Shown: positions 16,691 to 26,181, numbered from the stretch's first letter. The stretch: DNA of 64,000 nt from Balneolaceae bacterium UBA7797 (GCA_002480645.1 DLCN01000006.1:171702-235701), one strand, 5' to 3'. Program-made: numbers and translations. Notes: generated by a model not told the origin, from the sequence alone.

Positions 16691-18175
16691 GTGTTTAAGT
16701 CCCATTTACATATTTTCGATTTAGCTAAATCTACTAAAGAGGTCGCATTTCTGTCCTCAGTAAAAGGGGATTACAGCTACCGAGATCTGGATCGCTTTAC
16801 CGGATATTTTCAGGAGATATTAAAAGAACATTCAGATTCCTTAAAATGGCCGGTCGCTTTTCTTTCTGAATCCTCTGATGAACTGGTGCTTGCAATTGCA
16901 GCATGCTGGAGATTAGGGGTTCCCATCATACCGCTAAACCCTAAATCCAATCAAAAACAGTTAGAAGCCCAGATCACAGCTTTGCATCCCAGTTTGATAT
17001 TTACTGACGCCACAAATAAAGACCGGTTTACCGGTGACGATGTGATCTTACTGGATAAAGATTTTCTGGAAAGCGCCTTAGCATTCAATTATCGTGATCT
17101 GGAATTACCGGATGAAGCTCTGGATGAAAATCTGATTTTCGGGTATTTCTTTACTTCCGGAACTACCAGCTCACCCAAGATCGTACCTCTAAAACGCCGG
17201 CAAATTATTTCAGCGGCCGAATCTTCTTCACTTAATTTCCAGCCTGATCCAGATCATTACTGGCTACTATGCCTACCACTGAATCATGTTGGAGGTATCA
17301 CCATAATCCTCAGATCGTTGATCTATGGCAGCGCGATCTACAGAATGAATGAGTTCAACGAGCAGCTGGTGCGCTCTTTTCTGTCTGAAGATGATCGCTT
17401 TCAGGCGGCCTCCTTAGTTCCAACGATGTTAAAACGATTAATGGACGAATCCTTCTTTAAGACTCACAAGGATTTTAAAGCTATCCTGCTTGGTGGCGGT
17501 CCTATCACGGAAAGCTTAATTCGTAAAACAGCCGAACGTGGGATACCATTGGTTTCCTCTTATGGTATGACGGAAACCTGTGCTCAAATCGCAGCTAATG
17601 CCATGTTACAACCATCCGGTATTTATACTCCTTTTCGAAGTGTGGGCAGAATATTCTCACCTAACGAAATACAGATCCGGGATGAAAATGGTAAAGTGGT
17701 TGGTCGAAATGAGTCCGGCATGATCTGGCTTCGAGGTCCTCAGGTTTTTGACGGGTATTACGAGGCAGACAATACACTATATTTTGATGAAGATGGTTGG
17801 TTTAATACCGGTGATTTCGGGCATTTGAATGCCTTTAACCTACTATTTATTGAATCCCGCAGAACCGATCTCATCATCACCGGCGGTGAGAATGTTAATC
17901 CCCATGAGGTTGAACACGCTATCATGGAACTGCCGCATATTAAAGAAGCTGTTGTATTAGGAATTCCTGATGATGAATGGGGACAGCGCATCACTGCTTT
18001 TGTAACTTTATCCAATGGCAAAAAACCTGAATTGAATGAGCTCAGAGATGCTTTGCGTGATACTTTAATTGATTACAAACTGCCCCGGGAGCTCCGTATA
18101 GTTGACCACATCCCCAAAACAACCACCGGTAAGGTGAAGAGAAAACAGCTCTATAAATTAGCCGGTAATTTCTAA
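16691..18175 (+). CDS. menE: o-Succinylbenzoate-CoA ligase MenE
   Basis: 494 residues, ANL superfamily. It activates o-succinylbenzoate with ATP and CoA. The P-loop-like motif is 'FTSGTTSSPKIV', the A5 motif is 'SSYGMTETCAQ', and the hinge region contains 'DGWFNTGDFG' and 'IITGGENVNP'. The catalytic lysine is in 'TTTGKVKRKQL' near the C-terminus. GTG at 16691, directly after the menC stop, is the start. The last four bases overlap the end of the converging histidine kinase gene. Confidence 0.93.
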   Translation: MFKSHLHIFDLAKSTKEVAFLSSVKGDYSYRDLDRFTGYFQEILKEHSDSLKWPVAFLSESSDELVLAIAACWRLGVPIIPLNPKSNQKQLEAQITALHPSLIFTDATNKDRFTGDDVILLDKDFLESALAFNYRDLELPDEALDENLIFGYFFTSGTTSSPKIVPLKRRQIISAAESSSLNFQPDPDHYWLLCLPLNHVGGITIILRSLIYGSAIYRMNEFNEQLVRSFLSEDDRFQAASLVPTMLKRLMDESFFKTHKDFKAILLGGGPITESLIRKTAERGIPLVSSYGMTETCAQIAANAMLQPSGIYTPFRSVGRIFSPNEIQIRDENGKVVGRNESGMIWLRGPQVFDGYYEADNTLYFDEDGWFNTGDFGHLNAFNLLFIESRRTDLIITGGENVNPHEVEHAIMELPHIKEAVVLGIPDDEWGQRITAFVTLSNGKKPELNELRDALRDTLIDYKLPRELRIVDHIPKTTTGKVKRKQLYKLAGNF

Positions 18176-19236
18176 TTTTGGGGAATTATCACGGTAAAAA
18201 CACTTCCTTTACCCGGTTTAGATTCTACAATTATAGATCCATCGTGTAATTTTACAAAGGTGTTGGCGATCCATAAACCAAGCCCCATTCCCTTTTCCTT
18301 ATTTGTCCCTTCCGTTGTTCCAAAATAGGGTTCAAAAATATCAGAAAGTTTCTCTTCGGGAATCCCGGTTCCGGTGTCGCTCAATGTAAATATCACTGAG
18401 TTATTCTCTGAACTCAGTTTCAGGCTGACTTCCCCTCCCGAAGCGGTGAACTTGATCGCATTCTGAATAAGATTATTAAGAACCACCTGAATTTTCTCTT
18501 TATCCAGATACAGATTCTTCACGTTCTCCTCAACCGATGCTGAAAAGTCGATCTTCTTTTGTCTGAAATACAATGCGAACGTAGAACGTATTTTTTTTAC
18601 AATTTGCTCGGGATCGACAACCTCTTTATCCAATTCAATTTCTTTTTCCTCGAAGCGGGCAAGTGTTATCATATCCCTGATTATATTATCCTGATCCTGA
18701 TTACTGATCCTGATCAGTTTTGTCAATTCTTTCAATTCCTCTATATCCGGTTGATCCTGCTCCAATTCTTCCTCCATTAATCCGCAACTCATCTCGATAC
18801 TTCCAATTGGAGTTTTTGTATCGTGCGAAATAATGGAAAGCAGATTATTCTTGATCATTAAATAACTGTCGATCTCTTCTAAAGAAAGCTGAGTTTGCTC
18901 CATGAGTTTCCCCATTTCATCCTCGTACTGAGTTGGCAGCGCCGGTAATTCTCTGTTCTTAGTAAATTTGTACAAAGCATCTGCTATCAGACGAACTGGC
19001 CGTAGCAACATATGAATGATCACCAGCGTAATCGCCGTTCCGGCCAAAGTAGCCAGTAAAGCAACCAGCAAAATTTCCAGCCAGTTACTTAATTCACTCG
19101 AAATCGCGATATAAGCTACCATTGCCAATAACGGTATATGGATCCCCAAAAAGGCGAAGACCATTAACTTTGCCGGATATGATAGTTTTACCGGTAAAGA
19201 TGATAGAAAATGATAGAGAAAAAGTTTGTCTTTCAT
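18172..19236 (-). CDS. Orphan sensor histidine kinase
   Basis: 354 residues. Two membrane helices (about 24-44 and 54-76) with only a very short loop between them are followed by a HAMP-like linker at 78-125. The HisKA domain carries H138 in 'ISHDTKTPIGS'. The ATPase domain has N box 'NNLIQNAIKF', G1 'DTGTGIPE', F box 'FEPYFG' and G2 'GMGLGLWIA'. With almost no periplasmic loop, it probably senses within the membrane or cytosol. No response regulator lies nearby, and it overlaps menE tail to tail by four bases. The partner and signal are unknown. Confidence 0.92.
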   Translation of the reverse strand: MKDKLFLYHFLSSLPVKLSYPAKLMVFAFLGIHIPLLAMVAYIAISSELSNWLEILLVALLATLAGTAITLVIIHMLLRPVRLIADALYKFTKNRELPALPTQYEDEMGKLMEQTQLSLEEIDSYLMIKNNLLSIISHDTKTPIGSIEMSCGLMEEELEQDQPDIEELKELTKLIRISNQDQDNIIRDMITLARFEEKEIELDKEVVDPEQIVKKIRSTFALYFRQKKIDFSASVEENVKNLYLDKEKIQVVLNNLIQNAIKFTASGGEVSLKLSSENNSVIFTLSDTGTGIPEEKLSDIFEPYFGTTEGTNKEKGMGLGLWIANTFVKLHDGSIIVESKPGKGSVFTVIIPQN

Positions 19237-19288
19237 GATTTTGCGTGTTACGCTTTACACATTGTTCCTAACCAAATGATCGATCACA

Positions 19289-20515
19289 ATGAACTTAAAT
19301 CCGGTTGTACTTTCAATCCCAATATTTTTTGGTTTGATGAGTATAGAATTAGTTTTCGAAGCAATCACCAAGAAAAGAACCTATCGATTAAATGATGCCA
19401 TCACAAATATTAATCTGGGAGCTTTAAGTCAAATTAGTGGAGTGTTTACCAAAATTGTAACAATTGGTATTTACACGGTTGTGTTCGAGTTATTTGCTAT
19501 TACGAAAATTCCGGTAAACTGGATTAGTTTTATCGTTCTTTTTTTCCTGTATGATCTCTGTTTCTACTGGTCGCACCGAATGGCCCACGAGATCAGTTTA
19601 TTCTGGGGCGGACATGTAGTGCACCATCAGAGTGAAGATTTTAATTTAACAGTTGCATTAAGGCAGAGCTCCACGGCTTTTATCTGGAGCTTCCCTTTTT
19701 ATCTGCCGTTAGCTTTCGCCGGATTCGACCCTCTTCAGTTTGTTACGGTTGGGGCATTTAACCTGTTGTATCAATTCTGGATCCACACCGAACATATTGG
19801 AAAGATCGGAAGGTTGGAATCCGTGTTAAATACTCCATCGCATCACCGGGTGCATCATGGTCGCGACCCAAAATATATTGATAAGAATTATGCCGGTGTT
19901 TTCATTATCTGGGATCGGATGTTTGGCACCTTTAAGGAAGAGGAAGAACGACCGACTTATGGCATCACTAAACCGGTAAATAGCTGGAACCCCGTTTATG
20001 CCAACTTTTCCCATTATATCGATCTCTATCATTATGTAAAAAAAGCACGATCTATTGGAGACGCCTCCCGCATGCTATTTAAGCAACCCGGCTGGCTACC
20101 GGATTATCTTGGGGGTGTTCAGACTCCTTCCGCAGTTTCTCCAAATTTTCACAAGTATAATGCCGATGTATCTCACCTATGGGCCAAAGTGTATATCTTC
20201 ATTCAGTTTGTTGTGTTGATGTTGGTCACCTCCTACTTTTTGTTCAATAACAGCGAACTCGACTCACTTACCAAGTCACTTTTCCTCATCTGGATCGTAT
20301 GGTCCAGCATAAATTTTGGGCTTTTATTCGAGAGCCGAAAAAAACGACTTCAAATAATCGAAGCTTTACGACTTATTGCTATTCCGATTGGAATTTTTGA
20401 GTTGATAGCTATGGGCTATTCATTCCCATTCTGGGCCATTTATGCAGGAATCGTATTTTCTATACTTAGTGTATTCTCATCTATCTGGATCTTTAAAAAA
20501 ATGTTATCCGATTAG
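19289..20515 (+). CDS. Sterol desaturase/fatty acid hydroxylase family protein
   Basis: 408 residues with several membrane helices at both ends. The diiron histidine clusters are 'HRMAHE', 'HVVHHQSE' and 'HHRVHHG', the complete eight-histidine set of the fatty-acid hydroxylase superfamily. Length and the extra C-terminal helices resemble alkylglycerol-monooxygenase-like bacterial members more than the short carotenoid hydroxylases. It would hydroxylate or desaturate a membrane lipid using oxygen; the substrate is not evident. It is divergent from the histidine kinase with a 52-base gap. Confidence 0.88.
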   Translation: MNLNPVVLSIPIFFGLMSIELVFEAITKKRTYRLNDAITNINLGALSQISGVFTKIVTIGIYTVVFELFAITKIPVNWISFIVLFFLYDLCFYWSHRMAHEISLFWGGHVVHHQSEDFNLTVALRQSSTAFIWSFPFYLPLAFAGFDPLQFVTVGAFNLLYQFWIHTEHIGKIGRLESVLNTPSHHRVHHGRDPKYIDKNYAGVFIIWDRMFGTFKEEEERPTYGITKPVNSWNPVYANFSHYIDLYHYVKKARSIGDASRMLFKQPGWLPDYLGGVQTPSAVSPNFHKYNADVSHLWAKVYIFIQFVVLMLVTSYFLFNNSELDSLTKSLFLIWIVWSSINFGLLFESRKKRLQIIEALRLIAIPIGIFELIAMGYSFPFWAIYAGIVFSILSVFSSIWIFKKMLSD

Positions 20516-20525
20516 ACTCTGGAAA

Positions 20526-20547
20526 AGGGCTTTTATGCGAAAGCCCT
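20526..20547 (+). repeat. Hairpin in the hydroxylase-ClC gap
   Basis: AGGGCTTT at 20526-20533 and AAAGCCCT at 20540-20547 form a perfect 8-bp stem with a six-base loop. On the plus strand it is followed by As, not Ts, so it is not a canonical terminator for the upstream gene. It could stabilise or punctuate the transcript. Confidence 0.5.
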
Positions 20548-20612
20548 AAAAAACAACTGCTAAATGGCTGTAATTAGCCGTATTTTACAAGTCTGATTCA
20601 GAATATTGGAGC

Positions 20613-22391
20613 ATGACCAAACCTTCACATAGTTTACTTGCAAGATTTTTAGTATGGCGGGCACGTCATATTTCACAAGAACGTTTCATTCTCATCTTAA
20701 GCGTTCTTATTGGCTTTACTACCGGGTTGGTCGCAGTAACCATGAAGAATATTACCCATTTTATTCAGAGTGTGGTTGCTTCAGAATATATCACCCAATA
20801 TCTCAATCCCTATTATTTCATCTTTCCCATTATCGGTATTTTGATCACCCTGCTTATTAAACGCTTTTTAAAAGAGAAAGTGGGAGAAGGGGTTCCTTTT
20901 GCTTTATTCGCTATATCGAGAAAGAACGGCATTTTATCCCCGCAAAAGATGTATGATTCGGTGATCACTGCAATTTTTACGGTGGGTTTTGGTGGATCTG
21001 TAGGATTAGAGGGACCTGCAGTGGGTACCGGAGCGGCTATTGGTTCAAATCTTGGTCGTGCCATGCACATAAATTACAGGAATCGAATTCTGCTGATGTC
21101 GTGTGCTTCGGCGGGAGCCATTGCTTCCATTTTCAATGCTCCGATCGCTGCCATTATTTTTACCATCGAGATATTTAGTCTGGACCTTACCTTCAGCTCC
21201 CTTATCCCTCTTCTTTTATCAAGTATTTCAGGTGCGGTTACCTCCATTCTCTTACAAGGGGATGATCACCTTATCTATTATCAGTTACTTACAGGGTTCC
21301 GAATTCAGGATCTGCCCTATTATATGCTTTTAGGGATCTTTACGGCACTCGCCTCGGTCTATTTTACCCGAACGTATATGTTTGTTGATCAACAATTCAA
21401 TAAAATAAAAAACCCCAGATCGAGGGTATTGATCGGAGCAGGTATTTTAGGAGTATTGATCTTTTTAGTACCACCATTATATGGCGAAGGTTATGAGACC
21501 ACCAACAGTCTGCTGAATGGAAATTTAATAGAAGTAGTGGATCAAAGTCTGCTCAATGAATTTACCGATTTTGAATACTTCAGTTTATTACTCATTCTTG
21601 GATTGATCTTTACCAAAGCCATTGCAACCTCAGTAACCATGAGTGCCGGTGGAGTTGGCGGTGTATTTGCTCCCTCACTTTTCACCGGAGCTTCCCTTGG
21701 ATTTCTTTTTTCAAGAACCATCAATGATCTTAATCTTGGTCAAATCCCTGAAAGCACCTTTGCATTGGTAGGAATGGCCGGATTGATGGCAGGAGTACTT
21801 CATGCCCCGCTTACTGCTGTGTTCATGATCGCTGAGATCACAGGAGGATACGAACTGTTTCTGCCATTGATGATCGTATCGGCCGTTTCCTTTCTCATTA
21901 GCCGTCATTTTCTGCCCTATTCGTTCTATACCCATGAACTTGCAAAAAAAGGTGATCTACTAACACACAATAAAGATCAGGTGGTCTTACGCTTGCTAAA
22001 CCTGAAAAAGATCGTAGAAAAGAATTTCAGCGTGGTAAAGCCGGGAATGAGTCTTCGCAAACTGATCGATGTTGTGAGCAGAAGTCCGCGCAATATCTTC
22101 CCGGTAGTAAACGATGATGGAAAGCTGGTTGGCATCCTGACGCTGGATGACATTCGTAGTTTTATGTTTGATAAAGCACTCTATGATGCACTTGTGGTTG
22201 CTGAGTTGATGTCGAGTCCGCCTGAGGTAGTGAACATTGAAGAGGAAATGGATGAGGTAATGAAGAAATTTCAGGATACAGGAGCATGGAATCTTCCTGT
22301 TGTTGATAATAACCGACGTTATATCGGCTTTATCTCAAAATCCAAAATGTTCTCCGTATACCGTAGAAAACTTATCGAGTTTACCGCTTAA
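20613..22391 (+). CDS. ClC-family chloride channel/transporter with CBS domains
   Basis: 592 residues. The membrane domain (about 25-440) carries the ClC selectivity signatures 'GGSVGLEGPAVGTGA' (with the gating glutamate in GLEGP) and 'SAGGVGGVFAPSLFTGA'. Two CBS domains follow at about 470-590 ('RNIFPVVNDDGKLVGILTL' and 'WNLPVVDNNRRYIGFI'), which in this family regulate transport through nucleotide binding. The gene converges on purB with a 22-base gap and no clear terminator. Confidence 0.93.
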   Translation: MTKPSHSLLARFLVWRARHISQERFILILSVLIGFTTGLVAVTMKNITHFIQSVVASEYITQYLNPYYFIFPIIGILITLLIKRFLKEKVGEGVPFALFAISRKNGILSPQKMYDSVITAIFTVGFGGSVGLEGPAVGTGAAIGSNLGRAMHINYRNRILLMSCASAGAIASIFNAPIAAIIFTIEIFSLDLTFSSLIPLLLSSISGAVTSILLQGDDHLIYYQLLTGFRIQDLPYYMLLGIFTALASVYFTRTYMFVDQQFNKIKNPRSRVLIGAGILGVLIFLVPPLYGEGYETTNSLLNGNLIEVVDQSLLNEFTDFEYFSLLLILGLIFTKAIATSVTMSAGGVGGVFAPSLFTGASLGFLFSRTINDLNLGQIPESTFALVGMAGLMAGVLHAPLTAVFMIAEITGGYELFLPLMIVSAVSFLISRHFLPYSFYTHELAKKGDLLTHNKDQVVLRLLNLKKIVEKNFSVVKPGMSLRKLIDVVSRSPRNIFPVVNDDGKLVGILTLDDIRSFMFDKALYDALVVAELMSSPPEVVNIEEEMDEVMKKFQDTGAWNLPVVDNNRRYIGFISKSKMFSVYRRKLIEFTA

Positions 22392-22413
22392 TGCTCAGTC
22401 CAACCTGAACTGA

Positions 22414-23709
22414 TCAATTTAAGCCTACCCGTTCAAAAATTACATCTACATTTCTGGTATGATGTTTCAGATCAAAGGCGTCATCTATTTCATCCTGAGT
22501 TAAATGACCCGAAATATAATCATCCCCTTCAACCAGTGGTTTAAAAGGTTTCTGACCTTCCCATGCCTGCATTGCCAGTGGCTGAACCGCATCATAGGCT
22601 TCTTCCCTGACAATTCCTTTCTCGATCAGTTTATTAAGTACCCGCTGTGAAAACACCAATCCATGAGTTTTCCAGATATTGGCCTCCATATTATCCTCAA
22701 AGATCACCAGATTTTCCATCACATTGGCAAAACGACTCAACATGTAATCCAGTAAAATGGTGGCATCGGGAAGAATGATCCGCTCTGCAGAAGAATGGGA
22801 GATATCACGTTCGTGCCACAAAGGAATATTTTCGAATGAAGTGACCATATAACCACGAAGTACCCGGGCACACCCTGAAATATTCTCTGAGCTTATTGGA
22901 TTCCTTTTATGCGGCATTGAAGATGATCCCTTTTGTCCTTTTCTGAAAGCCTCTTCAGCTTCCCGCACTTCACTACGTTGAAGGTGGCGTACTTCTACTG
23001 CCATTTTCTCTAAAGATGAACCAATTAACGCTATGGTTGACAAATAATAGGCATGTCGGTCTCGCTGCAAAGTTTGTGTTGATACCGGTGCAGGAGTTAA
23101 ACCTAATCTTTCACAAGTATATTCTTCCACTTCAGGGGGAATATTTGCAAACGTACCTACTGACCCTGAAAGCTTACCAAACTCGACATCCGCAGCAGCT
23201 TTTTCAAACCGTTCCAGATTTCGTTTCATTTCAGCGTACCAAAGTGCACATTTCAAACCAAACGTTGTAGGTTCGGCATGAATACCATGGGTTCGCCCCA
23301 TCATAACGGTGTACTTGAATTTTTTTGCTTTTGCAGCAAGCACTTCCACCATTCGATTCAGATCTGTTAGCAGGATTTCATTTGCCTGCTTTAATCGCAC
23401 TCCCCAGGCAGTATCCACTACATCGGTTGAAGTAAGACCAAAGTGCACCCACTTCTTTTCTTCACCCAGTGTTTCAGATACAGCCCGTGTGAAAGCAACA
23501 ACGTCGTGACGGGTCTGTTCTTCAATTTCCTTGATACGGCCCAGATCGAAGGAAGCTTTTTCATAGAGCGTATCAACATCCTCCATCGGAATCTTACCAA
23601 GTTTGGCCCATGCCCAACAAGAGGCTAGTTCCACTTGCAGCCAGGCTTTAAACTGATTCTCTTCGGTCCAAATCTCTGACATTTCCTGCCGTGCGTATCT
23701 AGAAATCAT
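22414..23709 (-). CDS. purB: Adenylosuccinate lyase
   Basis: 431 residues from the chosen ATG. It cleaves SAICAR and adenylosuccinate in purine synthesis. The fumarase-superfamily signature 'SSMPHKRNP' is present, with 'GRTHGIHAEPTTFG' and 'TSTDVVDTA' forming the active site. I placed the start at 23709 ('MISRYARQEMSEIW', the usual PurB N-terminus). The open frame extends 12 codons further to a GTG at 23745, but those residues are not family-like. It is monocistronic, with a long upstream region shared with the ammonium transporter. Confidence 0.95.
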   Translation of the reverse strand: MISRYARQEMSEIWTEENQFKAWLQVELASCWAWAKLGKIPMEDVDTLYEKASFDLGRIKEIEEQTRHDVVAFTRAVSETLGEEKKWVHFGLTSTDVVDTAWGVRLKQANEILLTDLNRMVEVLAAKAKKFKYTVMMGRTHGIHAEPTTFGLKCALWYAEMKRNLERFEKAAADVEFGKLSGSVGTFANIPPEVEEYTCERLGLTPAPVSTQTLQRDRHAYYLSTIALIGSSLEKMAVEVRHLQRSEVREAEEAFRKGQKGSSSMPHKRNPISSENISGCARVLRGYMVTSFENIPLWHERDISHSSAERIILPDATILLDYMLSRFANVMENLVIFEDNMEANIWKTHGLVFSQRVLNKLIEKGIVREEAYDAVQPLAMQAWEGQKPFKPLVEGDDYISGHLTQDEIDDAFDLKHHTRNVDVIFERVGLN

Positions 23710-24018
23710 CGTATAGTCTTTATTGGTTTGTCTTAACGCTCGCACAAAGATAAGACTTTGAGCGACAGTTCTTTAACAAAAACGGGTGGAAAACTTTCTT
23801 TTTTTAAGGTCAAACAGAGATTTGTAAAAAAAATTGAATAAAGATTGTTAGCGCTTTCAACCCTTGAATCAGCTTAAAAAAGCGCTTTTATACATATTTA
23901 TTAATACATAACAGGTGTTTTTGTTAATAATTTTTATTTGATATTAGGTTTTACCTAATTATGTTAGTCTCGTGATATTTCACACTCACACATTCATCAC
24001 TAACTAACCATAACAATA
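23710..24018. promoter_or_regulatory. Divergent purB-amt control region with three palindromic motifs
   Basis: This 309-base spacer contains AAAGCGCTAA (minus-strand reading, core 23850-23855), the perfect 12-bp palindrome AAAAGCGCTTTT at 23878-23889, and the perfect inverted repeat ATTAGGT-TTT-ACCTAAT at 23943-23959, 59 bases before the amt ATG. The latter two elements recur in part upstream of glutamine synthetase. I interpret them as operator sites of a nitrogen-responsive regulator; the regulator is not in the window. Confidence 0.5.
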
Positions 24019-25317
24019 ATGAAGCGACGTTTTATACTCATTCTCTCTCTATTGGCTTTATTTGCTGCAACTCCTGCTTTTGCTCAGGATGCTGCAGCAA
24101 CAGTTCAGGATAATCTAAACTATGTTTGGACCATCCTGGCTGCCGTACTTGTTTTCTTTATGCAGGCAGGCTTTGCACTTGTAGAAATCGGATTTACAAG
24201 AGCAAAAAATGCAGTCAACATCATCATGAAAAATCTTATGGATGTTTCTGTTGGCGGGCTTGTTTTCTATTTCATCGGTTTCGGCCTGATGTTTGGTACA
24301 TCAGCTGGTGGCTGGATTGGTACCGATGGTTTTATGTTATCGGAAATAGGTGACTATTCCATCGAATGGTCTTATACCTTCTTTTTCTTCCAGGCCGTAT
24401 TCGCTGCTACTGCTGCTACCATCGTTTCCGGAGCCGTGGCTGAACGTACTGCATTTAATGCATATCTCATTTTTTCCGTAATCATCACTGCACTTATTTA
24501 CCCGGTATTCGGCTCCTGGGCCTGGGGAAGCTTATTCAATGGTAGCGGATGGTTAGAAGATCTTGGATTTATTGATTTTGCCGGTTCTACAGTTGTACAC
24601 TCTGTTGGTGGATGGGCTGCACTAGCCGGTGCCATTGTTGTAGGTCCGCGCGTAGGTAAATATGTTGATGGAAAACCTCAAACCATTAAAGGTCACAGTC
24701 TGCCATTGGCTGCGCTGGGTGTTTTCATTCTTTGGATGGGCTGGTTCGGTTTCAATGCCGGTTCCACTACCACGGGAGATACTTCCATCGCTCTGATCGC
24801 TCTCAATACGTTCTTAAGCGCCGGTGCCGGGGCAACAGCTGCTATGATCATTTCCTGGGTGACTGCCGGTAAACCTGACGGTGCAGTAACATTAAATGGT
24901 GCTTTAGCTGGTTTAGTTGGTATTACCGCAGGATGTGCGAATTTAACACCAGGATTTGCAATTCTTGCAGGTCTTATTGCCGGGGTGATCGTTCATTTTT
25001 CTATGATCCTTTTAGAAAAAGTTGTAGACGACGCCGTTGGTGCGGTATCAGTTCACGGTGTGGTTGGTGCCTGGGGTACCCTTGCAGCCGGACTGTTTGA
25101 TTCCGCCGGTTTTGATATAAAAGTAGTTGGCGTACAACTTTTAGGTATTGCAGCTGCTTTTGTGTGGACATTCGGTGTAAGTTTTGCAGTATTCAAACTC
25201 ATTGATCTTGTTATTCCATTGCGTGTTAACGGTCACCTTGAAGAAATGGGGCTTGACTTGCACGAACATGATGCGGAAGCCTATCCTGAATTTACTGCAA
25301 GTGCAGGAATCGGATAG
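24019..25317 (+). CDS. amt: Ammonium transporter Amt
   Basis: 432 residues: signal peptide (1-22, ending AFAQ) then eleven membrane helices. Amt signatures include 'FFMQAGFALVEIGFTRAKN', the pore histidines in 'VVHSVGG' and 'SVHGVVGAWGT', and 'WFGFNAGS'. The C-terminal cytosolic tail 'GLDLHEHDAEAYPEF' is the conserved end that contacts PII proteins. No glnK gene is adjacent, in contrast to the usual amtB-glnK pair. A TorF-type porin gene follows on the same strand. Confidence 0.96.
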   Translation: MKRRFILILSLLALFAATPAFAQDAAATVQDNLNYVWTILAAVLVFFMQAGFALVEIGFTRAKNAVNIIMKNLMDVSVGGLVFYFIGFGLMFGTSAGGWIGTDGFMLSEIGDYSIEWSYTFFFFQAVFAATAATIVSGAVAERTAFNAYLIFSVIITALIYPVFGSWAWGSLFNGSGWLEDLGFIDFAGSTVVHSVGGWAALAGAIVVGPRVGKYVDGKPQTIKGHSLPLAALGVFILWMGWFGFNAGSTTTGDTSIALIALNTFLSAGAGATAAMIISWVTAGKPDGAVTLNGALAGLVGITAGCANLTPGFAILAGLIAGVIVHFSMILLEKVVDDAVGAVSVHGVVGAWGTLAAGLFDSAGFDIKVVGVQLLGIAAAFVWTFGVSFAVFKLIDLVIPLRVNGHLEEMGLDLHEHDAEAYPEFTASAGIG

Positions 25318-25383
25318 ACACTTTAGTATCAATCTCACTTCTTAAACACACTCACAACCTTAATCACACATCCTCATTCAATA

Positions 25384-25413
25384 CCGGGAAGAGCGCTTCA
25401 CTCCTCTTCCCGG
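25384..25413 (+). repeat. Strong hairpin between amt and the porin gene
   Basis: CCGGGAAGAG at 25384-25393 pairs perfectly with CTCTTCCCGG at 25404-25413 around a ten-base loop. No T-run follows, so it is not a standard terminator. It may protect the amt message end or dampen read-through into the porin gene 75 bases downstream. Confidence 0.6.
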
Positions 25414-25487
25414 AATGGGGAAAACATGTTCGGTAACAAACGTTTTCGAACAGCCTAACTACCAACTCACTCATTAAAGGATGAATT

Positions 25488-26147
25488 ATGAATACTATAA
25501 AAAAACTATATCTGGCTCTAGCTGTTGTACTTGTAACGATCGTTAGCACCAATACAGCAAATGCACAGGTTGAAGTAAGTACCGGGGCAGATATTTACAG
25601 CACATATGTTTGGCGGGGAATTTTCTACTCGGGACCTGCCCTTCAGCCAACCATAGAATTATCCAGTGGAAATTTTACTATCGGTACCTGGGGTTCTCAG
25701 GCTTTTGACAATGGTTTTCAGGAATTGGATTTCTACGCAGGATATAGCTTCAATTTCGGTCTTAGCGTCGGGTTAACCGATTATTATTATCCAACCGCCA
25801 CCCCTTTTCTTGATGATCAAAGTCATGCATTTGAATTGAATCTTGGCTACGAAATTGAAGACTTTTCAATCGCTGCGAATATGATCTTGAATGAAGCTAC
25901 AGGTGCAGCTTCTGCCGGTGGCGAAATGTACTTCGAACTAGGTTATAATCTTGGACCTGCTTCAGTATTTATCGGTGGTGGAGATGGCTGGCATACAACC
26001 GATGGCGAATTTGGATTAACCAATATTGGTATTAGTACCGGAAAAGAAATTGTGATCACAGATACTTTTTCAATCCCTGTTTCAGCCGCATTGATTATAA
26101 ACCCGGAAGCGGATCAGGCCTACGCAGTTGTTGGCTTCTCATTCTAA
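25488..26147 (+). CDS. TorF-family putative outer-membrane porin
   Basis: 219 residues with a signal peptide (1-26, ending ANAQ). 'STGADIYSTYVWRGI' at the mature N-terminus and the alternating beta strands match the TIGR02001 / TorF family of putative porins. The chain ends in phenylalanine ('VVGFSF'), the usual outer-membrane insertion signal. Members of this family frequently sit next to ammonium transporter genes, so a role in passing ammonium or small nitrogen compounds through the outer membrane is a reasonable inference. A strong terminator follows. Confidence 0.8.
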   Translation: MNTIKKLYLALAVVLVTIVSTNTANAQVEVSTGADIYSTYVWRGIFYSGPALQPTIELSSGNFTIGTWGSQAFDNGFQELDFYAGYSFNFGLSVGLTDYYYPTATPFLDDQSHAFELNLGYEIEDFSIAANMILNEATGAASAGGEMYFELGYNLGPASVFIGGGDGWHTTDGEFGLTNIGISTGKEIVITDTFSIPVSAALIINPEADQAYAVVGFSF

Positions 26148-26181
26148 AACTAACAGTTTTTATACATTTAACTGACTACAC

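Noticed and set aside
23710..23745. Upstream GTG start for purB
   Set aside because: The added 12 residues are not family-like, whereas the ATG at 23709 gives the typical PurB N-terminus.
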